Source of the DNA: Neomesorhizobium sp963726065
GTDB lineage: Bacteria; Pseudomonadota; Alphaproteobacteria; Rhizobiales; Rhizobiaceae
Assembly: GCA_963726065.1 (NCBI GenBank)
Contig: CAVSAU010000019.1
Location: 69,881-133,880 of the forward strand
Reading direction: 5' to 3'
DNA: 64,000 bases
Shown: piece after piece, positions 46,961-56,092 of the stretch
How the letters are laid out: the number at the start of each line of letters is the position of its first letter
How positions within the stretch are numbered: the stretch's first letter is position 1
Program-made: the position numbers and the translations under genes
Notes under the pieces: generated by a model
The model's database searches: none
The model's input: the letters and a program-made list of their open reading frames with translations, nothing else
Told to the model about the DNA's origin: nothing

Positions 46961-47564
46961 ATGACGGTTTCCTGGACACGGCATCGGTTTTCCGGCGGCA
47001 CACTGGCGCTCGATACGGCGAACACGCGTCGTGCATGCGCGGCGACGCGACGCGGTCGTTCGACCGGTTCGAGGACCCGCGGGAGATTGCGCGTTTTGCG
47101 GCCGCGGCGCAGGGCTTCCGGGCAGCGGAACTCGGCGATCGCAGGCTTTGCGTGATCGATGCTTCCGAACGATCCGCGAAACGGTCCTCGCAATACGGGA
47201 AACGACCGACGCCTGTTTCGTGGCAGCGCGTCAGGCGGGGAACTGGATCCCGTCGCGCTGCCGCCATTTCTGCGCGCCTGCGCCGACGGTCTCGATGCCG
47301 CGAGCCAGAGCGGTCGCAGGCCGGCATGAAGCGTTGGCGCCGTTGCATTCGAGGCAGCACTCGCCATGTCGGCGCTGTCGCTGCTTTCGGAGCAGAATTA
47401 CCGGCGCATCCGCATCTGCCCCAACTGCAACTGGCTGTTTCTCGATCGCAGCCGCAATGCGCAGCCGCCTGTGGTGCGACATGACCGTCTGCGGCAACCG
47501 GCAGAAGGCAAAGCGCCATTATCGACGCCGCAAGGCGACCGAAGAGGATTTTTCCAATGCCTGA
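46961..47564 (+). pseudogene. CGNR zinc-finger regulator-like gene, about seven frame breaks
   Basis: Starts MTVSWTRHRFSGGTLALDTANT. The N-terminal ABATE-like domain continues in other frames (MRGDATRSFDRFEDPREIARF, RETTDACFVAARQAGNW). The C-terminal zinc finger reads IRICPNCNWLFLDRSRN and WCDMTVCGNRQKAKRHYR, with the diagnostic CGNR. Alternating single-base gains and losses (for example near 47027, 47034, 47165, 47246 and 47463) restore 200 residues. It is divergent from the LivH-like gene, which it may regulate. The stop overlaps the next start. Confidence 0.72.
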
Positions 47565-48091
47565 AATCCCCGTAAAACGTCTGATGGCGGCGCTTTTCGT
47601 TGCAGGGCTGCTTGGCCTCGGCGCCTGCCGCGAAACGCGGCGGCGAGGGCGAGTATTTCGAGATCGCCGGAAAGCTCTTCGTCTTCAACTACCGTGTCGC
47701 CACCGCCACCTATCTGGTCAATCTGAAGCCGTTGAAGCCGGTCGGCGAGGGCGAAACCGCGGTGGCGACCTTCGAGGACCCGGCCGGCGGCGAACCGATC
47801 GTGGTGCGCAAGAAGATCTGGCCGAAACTCGAAAAGACGACGATCGAGAGCCCGCCGTTGCGGTGCGTGGTCAAGGACCGGCCTTATCAGGTGTCGATCG
47901 ACATCGAAGGGACCGGACGGAAAGATCATGCAGACCATCAGACGACGATGACCTCGTCCGAGGACCAGTCGCTGCTGCCGGACAGGCCGCTGGTGGTCGG
48001 ACCGCTTTATGCGCCGAATCCGGAACTTTCCGGCCGTCCAAGCGGCAAGCTCGACGTCACCAACGAAGCCGATTGTCCCGATGGCTCTTAG
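47557..48091 (+). pseudogene. Hypothetical exported/lipoprotein-like protein, frameshifted
   Basis: Starts MPEIPVKRLMAALFVAGLLGLGACR, a lipoprotein-like signal (lipobox LGAC). After one extra base near 47630 the frame continues GGEGEYFEIAGKLFVFNYR to EADCPDGS. A further compensated pair near 47916-47940 is possible, because IEGTGRKDHADHQTT reads better as DGKIMQTI in the next frame. The repaired protein would be 177 residues. I do not recognise a family. It overlaps the CGNR gene by 8 bases. Confidence 0.6.
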
Positions 48092-48328
48092 CTTGTTTCA
48101 ATGAAAGCGCCCTGGCGCGGTCATGTCCGGGTAATTATTTTTCGTAAACCAGACGGATAGCGCCACATTCGTTCGTCATGATCGTGGTTGTCCAATTCGC
48201 TGTTGCTCTTTGCCACGGCGGGGCGATTTCGTTTGACGGGACTGGCGAAGGGCGGAAAGACTGTGCCTGAGACGCCCACGTTGGCCGTACCCCAAATCGG
48301 CGCGGCTTTCGCAGGAGGAAATATCCCG

Positions 48329-51300
48329 ATGACGCTGCACAAGGTTGCGCTTGACGACAAGTTCGACCTGTCGAAGGAACGCATCTTCCTTTCCGGCTCG
48401 CAGGCGATCATCCGCATGCTGCTGATGCAGCGCGAACGCGACCGCCGCAATGGGCTGAACACCGCGGGTTTCGTTTCCGGCTATCGCGGCTCGCCGCTCG
48501 GCGGCCTGGACCTCCAGCTGTGGAAAGCCAAGGACAAGCTCGCCGAGGCCGACATCGTCTTCCAGCCGGGCCTGAATGAAGAACTGGCGGCGACCGCCTG
48601 CTGGGGCTCGCAGCAGACCGAGCTTCAGGGCGAAGGCAAGCACGACGGCGTCTTCGCGCTCTGGTACGGCAAGGGCCCCGGTGTCGACCGCTCCGGCGAC
48701 GTTTTCCGCCACGCCAACCTTGCCGGCTCGTCCAGGCACGGCGGCGCGCTCGCGTTGATGGGCGACGACCACATGGCGGAATCCTCGACCGTCGCGCATG
48801 CGACGGAGTTCCTGTTCGTCGACACGATGATCCCCATCCTCAATCCGGCGGGCGTGCAGGAGCTGATCGACTACGGCCTCTACGGTTATGCGCTGTCGCG
48901 CTTCGCCGGCACCTGGGCGGCGATCAAATGCGTCAAGGACAACATCGAATCGACCGCATCGGTCGACGTGTCGCTTGAGCGGCTGGGCATCGTGCTTCCC
49001 GAATTCGACATGCCGCCGGGCGGCCTCAACATCCGCCACGAGATCGACCAGCTCGGCCAGGAGGCGCGCCTCCACGAATACAAGCGCACGGCCGCTTCCG
49101 CCTTCATTCGCGCCAACAGACTGAACAGGATCGTCTATTCCGGCGGCCGCAAGCCGAAGATCGGCATCATGACGGTGGGCAAGAGCTATCTCGACGTGCG
49201 GCAGGCGCTCGACGATCTCGGCATCGATGAGGCGCAAGCCAACAGGATGGGACTTCGGCTCTTCAAGGTCGCTTGCCCGTGGCCGCTCGATCTCGAACAT
49301 ATCGCCGAGTTCGTGCAAGGGCTCGAGATGATCCTGGTGGTCGAGGAGAAACGCTCGCTGATCGAGGTGCAGGTCCGCGAGAGCCTCTACGGCACGGCGC
49401 GGCAGCCGCTGGTGCTGGGCAAGAGGGACGAGCGTGGCGCCTGGCTTTTCCCGGCCAAGGGCGCACTCGACCCCAACGAAATTGCAATTGCCGTCGGCGA
49501 GCGGATCCTGAAGGTGATCGGGCCATCGGAAGAGATCGGCGCGCGGGTCCGGCAGTTGCGGCAGTACCAGGCGATGCTGGCCGATACCAAGGATGTGGCG
49601 AACCGCACGCCCTACTTCTGTTCCGGCTGCCCGCACAATTCGTCGACCAAGGTGCCGGAAGGCTCGATCGCCGGCGCCGGAATCGGCTGCCATTTCATGG
49701 CGCTGTGGATGGACCGGTCGACCGTCGGCTTCACGGCGATGGGGGGCGAGGGCGCACAGTGGATCGGCCAGGCGCCGTTTTCCAGGCGCGAGCATCTCTT
49801 CCAGAATCTCGGCGACGGCACCTACAATCATTCTGGCACGCTGGCGCTTAGGGCCGCACTCGCCGCCGGCACCAACGTAACCTACAAGATCCTCTACAAC
49901 GACGCGGTCGCGATGACCGGCGGCCAGCCGCACGAGGGCAACCTCACCGTCGACATGATCGCGCGGCAGGTGCGCGCCGAGGGTGTCGAAAAGATTGCCG
50001 TCGTCACCGACGAACCAGACAAATACGATGCGAAGTTCGCGTTTCCGTCCAACGTCAGCTTCCATCACCGCGACGACCTGGATCTCGTGCAACGCGAATT
50101 GCGCGAGGTGAAGGGCGTCTCGGTTCTGCTCTACGACCAGACCTGCGCCGCCGAAAAACGCCGCCGCCGCAAGCGCGGTACGTTTCCCGATCCCGACAAG
50201 CGCGTCATCATCAACGAACTGGTCTGCGAAGGGTGCGGCGATTGCGGCGTGCAGTCGAACTGCGTCTCGATCCAGCCAGTGGAAACCGAGTTCGGTCGCA
50301 AGCGCAGGATAGACCAGTCGAGCTGCAACAAGGATTTTTCCTGCGTCAACGGGTTTTGCCCGTCCTTCGTGACCGTACATGGCGCCAAGATCCGCAAGGC
50401 CGAGGGCATCGCCGGCAAGGCCGATCCGCTCGACGGGGTGCCGGAGCCAAAACAATTTCCGCTGCACAATGGCTGGGCCTCCATCATCGACGGCGTCGGC
50501 GGCACCGGTGTCGTCACGGTGGGCGCCATCCTCGGTATGGCGGCGCATCTCGAGGGCAAGGGCTGCGGCATGATCGACATGGCCGGCCTTGCCCAGAAGG
50601 GCGGCGCCGTGTTCAGTCATGTCCGCATCGCCAACACGCCGGAGGAAATACACGCGATCCGAGTTTCGGCCGGCAAGGCCGACCTGATCCTTGGCTGCGA
50701 TCTTGTCGTTTCGGGCGCCAAGAAAGTGCTGGCGGCAGTGCGCGAAGGGCAGACCATCTTTGTCGCCAACACCGCCGAGATCATGCCCGGCGATTTTGCG
50801 CGCTCGGCCGATTTCTCGCTGCCGGCGGAACGCCTGAAAAAGGCGATCCGGGCAGCCGCCGGCGATGACAAGGCGCATTTCTTCGATGCCACCCGCACCG
50901 CGACCGCACTCTTTGGCAATTCGCTTGGCGCCAACATGTTCATGCTGGGCTTCGCCCATCAGCATGGTGGCCTGCCGCTTTCCAGCGAGGCGGTCGAGCG
51001 GGCGATCGAGCTCAACGGCGAGGCGGTGGCGATGAACATTGCCGCTTTCCGCTGGGGCCGCCGGGCCGCACACGAGCCGGAATTCGTGCGCGGACTGGTG
51101 AACCAGTCGGACAAGCCGGCCGGCGGCGGACTGTCGCAGACGCTCGACCAGATCATTGCCCGGCGCGTCGAGTTCCTCACCGCCTATCAGAACGCCGCCT
51201 ATGCCGAGCGCTACCGCGACCGCGTGGCGGCCGTGCGGGCAGCCGAAGCCAAGGCCATTCCCGATCAGACTGCGATCACCGAAGCGGCGGCCCGCAACCT

Positions 51301-51802
51301 GTTCAAACTGATGGCGATCAAAGACGAGTACGAGGTCGCCCGGCTCTACACCGACGGATCGTTCCAGAAGCAGCTGTCGGCGCAATTCCAGGCTTATGAC
51401 CGGCTCGAATTCCACCTGGCGCCGCCTATCCTCGGTCGCCGCGGTTCGGACGGGAAGCCGCGCAAGTCGAACTTCGGGCCCTGGATGATGACCGGCTTTC
51501 GCGTGCTTGCCGGGCTCAAGCGCTTGCGCGGGTCGCCGCTGGACATCCTTGGCTATTCCGCAGAACGGCGCATGGAGCGACGTCTGCTTGCCGCCTATGA
51601 AGGCGACCTCGACCTGATCATAGGCACGCTTTCCCCCGGCAACGCGGAGGCCGCCGCCGCTCTGGCGTCGGTTCCCACGCTGATCCGCGGCTACGGGCAT
51701 GTGAAGCGTGCCAATGCCGAAAAGGCCGCAGGCGAGCGCGACCGGCTGCTTAAGCGGCTGCAAGATGAACTTCCGGCGCCGATTCTGGCGGCAGCCGAAT
51801 AA
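48329..51802 (+). CDS. Fused indolepyruvate (2-oxoacid):ferredoxin oxidoreductase (IorA-IorB type)
   Basis: 1157 residues from ATG 48329, preceded by GCAGGAGGAAA; the open frame before it is not protein-like. It contains the pyrimidine-binding part (SGYRGSPLGGLDLQLW), the TPP domain around GAGIGCHFMALWMD and GEGAQWIGQAPF, a cysteine-rich region CEGCGDCGVQSNC with a second Cys cluster FSCVNGFCPSF, and a C-terminal gamma domain starting IIDGVGGTGVVTVGAILG. It oxidatively decarboxylates aryl or branched 2-oxoacids to acyl-CoA, reducing ferredoxin. The reading frame is intact over 3.4 kb, in contrast to the preceding genes. Confidence 0.94.
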   Translation: MTLHKVALDDKFDLSKERIFLSGSQAIIRMLLMQRERDRRNGLNTAGFVSGYRGSPLGGLDLQLWKAKDKLAEADIVFQPGLNEELAATACWGSQQTELQGEGKHDGVFALWYGKGPGVDRSGDVFRHANLAGSSRHGGALALMGDDHMAESSTVAHATEFLFVDTMIPILNPAGVQELIDYGLYGYALSRFAGTWAAIKCVKDNIESTASVDVSLERLGIVLPEFDMPPGGLNIRHEIDQLGQEARLHEYKRTAASAFIRANRLNRIVYSGGRKPKIGIMTVGKSYLDVRQALDDLGIDEAQANRMGLRLFKVACPWPLDLEHIAEFVQGLEMILVVEEKRSLIEVQVRESLYGTARQPLVLGKRDERGAWLFPAKGALDPNEIAIAVGERILKVIGPSEEIGARVRQLRQYQAMLADTKDVANRTPYFCSGCPHNSSTKVPEGSIAGAGIGCHFMALWMDRSTVGFTAMGGEGAQWIGQAPFSRREHLFQNLGDGTYNHSGTLALRAALAAGTNVTYKILYNDAVAMTGGQPHEGNLTVDMIARQVRAEGVEKIAVVTDEPDKYDAKFAFPSNVSFHHRDDLDLVQRELREVKGVSVLLYDQTCAAEKRRRRKRGTFPDPDKRVIINELVCEGCGDCGVQSNCVSIQPVETEFGRKRRIDQSSCNKDFSCVNGFCPSFVTVHGAKIRKAEGIAGKADPLDGVPEPKQFPLHNGWASIIDGVGGTGVVTVGAILGMAAHLEGKGCGMIDMAGLAQKGGAVFSHVRIANTPEEIHAIRVSAGKADLILGCDLVVSGAKKVLAAVREGQTIFVANTAEIMPGDFARSADFSLPAERLKKAIRAAAGDDKAHFFDATRTATALFGNSLGANMFMLGFAHQHGGLPLSSEAVERAIELNGEAVAMNIAAFRWGRRAAHEPEFVRGLVNQSDKPAGGGLSQTLDQIIARRVEFLTAYQNAAYAERYRDRVAAVRAAEAKAIPDQTAITEAAARNLFKLMAIKDEYEVARLYTDGSFQKQLSAQFQAYDRLEFHLAPPILGRRGSDGKPRKSNFGPWMMTGFRVLAGLKRLRGSPLDILGYSAERRMERRLLAAYEGDLDLIIGTLSPGNAEAAAALASVPTLIRGYGHVKRANAEKAAGERDRLLKRLQDELPAPILAAAE

Positions 51803-51896
51803 ATCGGCACTGCGCGAGCCCGACTCCAGCCTCGCGCAACTAAGCCTTTCTTAATTGCGGTATGCGATCACAGGTCGTCGCGCGGTCCCGCAGGAA

Positions 51897-54206
51897 ATGT
51901 CGAAGAACAAACCGGACGAGATACCAAGAGACATTTACGTCGGTTTCGTCAGGTCGTTGTTCCTCGACCCCGGAATCCTGCTGATTGGCGCGCTTTGCCA
52001 TGGGCTGATCGGTCTTCTCTGCTATTTCCGGTCCGGCGAACTGCCCTATCTCATCCTCGCCGTTCTCATGCTTTGCGCGGGCATGTTCCGCTTCCGAGCA
52101 ATCAGGAGGGTCGATCCCCACGGGATAGCCGAATACGAATCGGCGCTCCAATGGGAGCGCTATTACATCGCGGCCGGCACCGTGCAGGGCTCGATCGTCG
52201 GCCTTTTTGCGTTGTTTGCGGTCTACTGGGCGCCTGACGAGTTCAGCGAGATCGCGGCGGTCGCCGTGGTGATGGGCGGCGCCATCACCATTGCCGGGCG
52301 CAACTACGGCTCCAAGAAGATGGTCACCATCCTGACGCTGACGGCGGTGGGGCCGATCGCGCTCGGGCTGATGCTGAAGGGCGATGTCTACCATTTCGTG
52401 CTCGGCCTGTTCATCGTTCCCTTCATGGTCATCATCTTGAAGATGGCCGAACTGGTCCGCACCGTCCTGTTCACCGCAATCACCGAGGAAAAGAAGGCCA
52501 GTGAGCTTGCCCAGCGCTTCAATCGCGCGCTGAACACGATGTCGCACGGCCTCGCGATGCTCGGTCCGGATGGAAGGGTGCTTGTGGCCAATGCTGAAGC
52601 GGCGGCCCTGTTGTCCATGTCTTCGCCGGATTCGCTCCTGGGTCGCTCGATCCGCTCCCTGCTGATGCGCGGCGTCGCCGGCGGCATGCTGGCGGCCAAG
52701 GATTGCCGTTATGTCGAGGCGCAGCTCAGCAGAGCCTTGCGCGAAGGACGCGACAGGAAAATCCTGGTCAGTTTCTCGAACGGCCAGCACTATGAGTTTT
52801 CGGCGCGCGGCGGCAGCCAGGATCTCGGCGTCATCACCTTCGAAGACGTCACGCGGCGGGTGCAGACCGAGGAAAAAATCCGCAATATGGCGCGCTACGA
52901 CAGCCTGACCGGGCTCGCCAACCGCGCTTATTTCCACGAAGTGGTGGCGGAATCCATGGAAACCGGCGACCGCAACCGGCTGTGCGGGCTGGCGGTCTTC
53001 GATCTCGACGACTTCAAGAGCGTCAACGATACGCTCGGCCATCCCGTCGGCGACGGGCTCATCTATGGCGTGGCGGAAAGGCTGATGGCACTTGCCCGGG
53101 AGCACACGCGCGTCAGCCGCTTCGGTGGCGACGAATTCATGATTTTCTTCGACCGGGTGGAGGGGGAAAGTCAGCTTGCCGCGATGCTCGATGACATCTT
53201 CGCCAACATGCAGGGCGAAGTGGATGTCGCGGGCCATGCATTGCGTATCCAGATGAGCGCTGGTGCGGTTCTTTCGCGCGTCGGCGATACGGATGTCGAC
53301 GCCATGATCGTGAAAGCCGACCTGGCGCTCTACAAGGCGAAAGAGCTCGGCAAGAACGGCTGGCGACTTTTCGAGGCGGCCATGGATGCCGCCTTCCGCA
53401 ACCGGCAGGTGATGAAGGCCGATCTGCGCAGTGCCGTGGAGGCTGGTAACCTGCGTGTCGTCTACCAGCCCATCGTGGCGATGGATTCGATGCGGATCGC
53501 CAGCTGCGAAGCGCTTTGCCGTTGGGACCATCCCGACCTTGGCCCGATCTCGCCCGCGATCTTCATACCGTTGGCCGAGGAGATGGGCGTCATCTCGGAA
53601 ATCAGCAGCTTCATGCTGCAGGCCGCCTGTTTCGAATGCGCGAAATGGCCGGAGCAGACGGGCGTTTCGATCAACCTGTCCGCAAAGGATTTCCGCAACC
53701 GCGAGATCATCGGCAAGGTGCGCAACGCCCTTGCCGCATCGAGGCTGGCTCCCAACCGGCTCGAAATCGAGGTGACCGAAACCGCCTTGCTGGATGACAA
53801 GTCGCTGACCCGGCAATCGATCGAGGAACTCAAGGCAATGGGCGTGCGCATCGCGCTCGACGATTTCGGCACCGGCTATTCCAGCTTGAGCTATCTGCAC
53901 AAACTGCCGCTCGACAAGGTCAAGATCGACCGCAGCTTCCTCAACGACGTCACCCAGAGCCCGCGTTCGCTCGAGCTGCTGAGGGGCGTTGTCAACCTGT
54001 CACGCTCGCTGGGATTGACGGTGACGGTCGAGGGTGTCGAAACGTTCGAGCAGCTGAAAATCCTGGCGCTGGAGGTCAAACCCGACCTCGTGCAGGGTTT
54101 TCTGTTCGGCGCCGCACTCAGCGCCTCGGGCATCGAGACGATGTCGAACACGGTCTGGCCGTTCGCGCAGGACATCAAATCGGCCAGGCGGGCCGCGCGC
54201 CATTGA
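51897..54206 (+). CDS. Membrane-bound GGDEF-EAL dual-domain c-di-GMP enzyme with PAS domain
   Basis: 769 residues from MSKNKPDEIPRD. The N-terminal ~200 residues hold about five to six membrane helices (GILLIGALCHGLIGLLCYF and others). A PAS-like segment follows (FNRALNTMSHGLAMLGPDGR), then GGDEF (RFGGDEFMIF, core residues ~409-413) and EAL (CEALCRW, EAL at ~538-540). EAL catalytic motifs NLSAKDF, EVTETALL, LDDFGTGYSSLSYL and EGVET are intact, so both cyclase and phosphodiesterase activities are possible. The inhibitory RxxD site is absent (REHT in its place). A start at 51855 is possible but less likely. Confidence 0.93.
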   Translation: MSKNKPDEIPRDIYVGFVRSLFLDPGILLIGALCHGLIGLLCYFRSGELPYLILAVLMLCAGMFRFRAIRRVDPHGIAEYESALQWERYYIAAGTVQGSIVGLFALFAVYWAPDEFSEIAAVAVVMGGAITIAGRNYGSKKMVTILTLTAVGPIALGLMLKGDVYHFVLGLFIVPFMVIILKMAELVRTVLFTAITEEKKASELAQRFNRALNTMSHGLAMLGPDGRVLVANAEAAALLSMSSPDSLLGRSIRSLLMRGVAGGMLAAKDCRYVEAQLSRALREGRDRKILVSFSNGQHYEFSARGGSQDLGVITFEDVTRRVQTEEKIRNMARYDSLTGLANRAYFHEVVAESMETGDRNRLCGLAVFDLDDFKSVNDTLGHPVGDGLIYGVAERLMALAREHTRVSRFGGDEFMIFFDRVEGESQLAAMLDDIFANMQGEVDVAGHALRIQMSAGAVLSRVGDTDVDAMIVKADLALYKAKELGKNGWRLFEAAMDAAFRNRQVMKADLRSAVEAGNLRVVYQPIVAMDSMRIASCEALCRWDHPDLGPISPAIFIPLAEEMGVISEISSFMLQAACFECAKWPEQTGVSINLSAKDFRNREIIGKVRNALAASRLAPNRLEIEVTETALLDDKSLTRQSIEELKAMGVRIALDDFGTGYSSLSYLHKLPLDKVKIDRSFLNDVTQSPRSLELLRGVVNLSRSLGLTVTVEGVETFEQLKILALEVKPDLVQGFLFGAALSASGIETMSNTVWPFAQDIKSARRAARH

Positions 54207-54344
54207 AACAGCGATTTCCAGAGCCTAGCACGGGCGCTTCTCGATTAACCTTAACGAGGAGTAAACAGTCGACTTCGCATTCTCATCTTTACATATGGCG
54301 GCCTTGGGCTACGTTTCGGGCGCGGTGGTAGACGGGGACGTTGT

Positions 54345-55118
54345 ATGAGTGGGCAGTTGACGACGCGCCGCGATGCGGTCGACACGGAAGCGTCTTCAGT
54401 CGGGGTATCGAGTTTCGCGAAAAGCGTTAACGCGCTGCTGGAGCGCACGGAGTACCGGCGCTGCGACAGCGGCGAGGACATGGAGGCTGTCTATCGGCTC
54501 CGCTACAAGGCATACCGGGCTCATGGGCTGGTTATCGAAAAGCACGATCAGCTGATCTCCGACAGACTGGACGAAGCGCCGAACTGCTACCGGTTCGGCA
54601 TCTATATCGACGGCAGGCTAATCAGCACGGTGCGTTTGCACCACATTACGAAAGCCGAGCCGTTCGGGCCGATCATGGCGGTGTTCGACGACGTTCTGCA
54701 GCCGCGTCTCGAGGCCGGGGAAACCTTCATCAACCCGAGCCAGTTCACCGCCGACCCCGACTGGACCACAACCTACCGGGCGCTTCCTTACCTGACGCTG
54801 CGGCTGGCGGTGATCGCCAATGCCTACTTCAAGAGCAGCAACTGCGTCTGCATGATCCGCGACGAGCACACCGCTTTCTACCAGCGCATCTTCGGATCGG
54901 TTCAGATCGGTACTTCGCGTCCTTATCCGCCGTTCACGGTGCCTGTGATGCTCTACGATTCGGACTGTTCGATAAATCTGGAAAGCACCCTCCAGCGGTT
55001 CCCGTTCTTCCGCTCGACGCCGGTCGAGCAGCGCATGCTGTTTGCCAAGCCCCGCCACGGGGAACTGGCTCCTCTCACCATCCTGCCCAGCCCGAAATAC
55101 GTTCGCGAAGCCGCCTGA
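54345..55118 (+). CDS. N-acyl amino acid synthase FeeM-like / acyl-homoserine-lactone-synthase-fold acyltransferase
   Basis: 257 residues of the FeeM-type GNAT-fold family, which moves an acyl chain from acyl carrier protein to an amino acid and is related to LuxI synthases. The N-terminal VYRLRYKAYRAHG parallels the LuxI/FeeM substrate-cleft segment. Further family-like stretches are LISTVRLHHITKAEPFGP, INPSQFTADPDW and MIRDEHTAFYQRIFG. No LuxR gene is adjacent. The neighbours are a GGDEF-EAL protein and a Crp/Fnr regulator on the same strand, so a signalling role is an attractive inference. The 138-base leader upstream can hold its own promoter. Confidence 0.8.
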   Translation: MSGQLTTRRDAVDTEASSVGVSSFAKSVNALLERTEYRRCDSGEDMEAVYRLRYKAYRAHGLVIEKHDQLISDRLDEAPNCYRFGIYIDGRLISTVRLHHITKAEPFGPIMAVFDDVLQPRLEAGETFINPSQFTADPDWTTTYRALPYLTLRLAVIANAYFKSSNCVCMIRDEHTAFYQRIFGSVQIGTSRPYPPFTVPVMLYDSDCSINLESTLQRFPFFRSTPVEQRMLFAKPRHGELAPLTILPSPKYVREAA

Positions 55119-55123
55119 TTCCT

Positions 55124-55224
55124 TACAGCGCGTCGCGCCGAATGGGTTTCGGGGGCCGCGCTGTAGCTTCTTGTTTGTGCATGTCGTTTCTCCCGAAACC
55201 GAGGACACTTTCGGGCGACATGCA
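55124..55224. repeat. Two consecutive palindromic elements after the FeeM-like gene
   Basis: TACAGCGCG (55124-55132) pairs with CGCGCTGTA (55157-55165). Next, TGCATGTCG (55178-55186) pairs with CGACATGCA (55216-55224), with CCCGAAA/TTTCGGG nested inside. Both resemble dispersed rhizobial hairpin repeats. They directly abut the repeat at 55225. Confidence 0.7.
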
Positions 55225-55330
55225 CTAGAGCGGTTCCGGTTCTTTCAGAACCGGTAACTCGCTTTAAGTATTTGTTTTGCCGCATTTATGCGGGCGCCAA
55301 ATGATTCCATTTGGCGGCAAAATGCTCTAG
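55225..55330. repeat. 100-bp interspersed repeat, copy 2, with inverted ends
   Basis: Matches 39030-39129. This copy is bounded by CTAGAGC (55225-55231) and GCTCTAG (55324-55330) and contains two perfect hairpins, CCGGTTCT/AGAACCGG and GCCAAATG/CATTTGGC. No coding potential. It looks like a small non-autonomous palindromic element. Confidence 0.82.
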
Positions 55331-55417
55331 CGCCGGCTTGCTGCTTGTCACCGCGCGATCGCGCGGTCATAACCTTCGGAAGCGCGACCGTTTCGGTCGT
55401 GATTTCCTCGAGGGAGC

Positions 55418-56092
55418 ATGAACGCAAGGAACGAACTCGCCCGGGCAGCTGTATGGTCTCGCGAACTGAGCGACGACGAGATCGAGCGCGCGAGCCGGGG
55501 CTTGTCCGAACGACAGTTCGCCAAAGGCAGCTATGTCTGCCATCGCGGCGACAAGCTGGACTACTGGACCGGGGTCGTGACCGGGCTGGTGAAGATCTCG
55601 GCCATTTCGCGAAGCGGCAAGGCAATGACCTTCGCGGGCGCCGGCGCCGGGGGCTGGTTCGGTGAAGGCTCGGTGCTCAAGGACGAGCCACGCAAGTATG
55701 ATCTCGTCGCGCTGCGCGACACGCGGCTGGCGATGATGCAGCGCTCCACCTTCATGTGGCTTTACGAGAACAGCACGGCCTTCAACCGGTTCCTCGTTCG
55801 CCAGCTCAACGAACGCATGGGGCAGTTCATCGCCACCATAGAATATGACCGCATTCTCGACCCCAAGGCCCGCGTGGCCCGCAATCTTTCGTGGTTCTTC
55901 AATCCCGTCCTCTATCCCGATACGGGATCGGAAATCGAGATATCCCAGGAGGAGCTGGGCCTGCTTGCCGGCGTGTCGCGGCAAGTCGCCAACCGCAGCC
56001 TGCAGGAGCTCGAGGAAGAAGGGGTGCTGCGCGCCGACCATGGCCGCATCACGGTGATAGACCTCGAGGCCTTGAGCGGTTACGAAGGTTAG
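55418..56092 (+). CDS. Crp/Fnr-family transcriptional regulator
   Basis: 224 residues. The N-terminal cyclic-nucleotide-binding-like beta roll includes YVCHRGDKLDYWTGVVTGLVK and GAGAGGWFGEGSVL. The C-terminal HTH is EISQEELGLLAGVSRQVANRSL with wing GVLRADHGRITVID. The Fnr cysteine cluster is absent, so it is not an oxygen sensor of that kind. It lies 299 bases after the FeeM-like gene, separated by three palindromic repeats. The ligand is unknown. Confidence 0.92.
   Translation: MNARNELARAAVWSRELSDDEIERASRGLSERQFAKGSYVCHRGDKLDYWTGVVTGLVKISAISRSGKAMTFAGAGAGGWFGEGSVLKDEPRKYDLVALRDTRLAMMQRSTFMWLYENSTAFNRFLVRQLNERMGQFIATIEYDRILDPKARVARNLSWFFNPVLYPDTGSEIEISQEELGLLAGVSRQVANRSLQELEEEGVLRADHGRITVIDLEALSGYEG

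Noticed and set aside
48176..51763. 1195-codon open frame on the minus strand
   Set aside because: It is the antisense of the fused oxidoreductase gene. High GC and codon bias leave the complementary frame open. It has no family motif or RBS, and the plus-strand protein is unmistakable.
51840..53900. 686-codon minus-strand open frame
   Set aside because: Antisense of the GGDEF-EAL gene, whose catalytic motifs are all on the plus strand.
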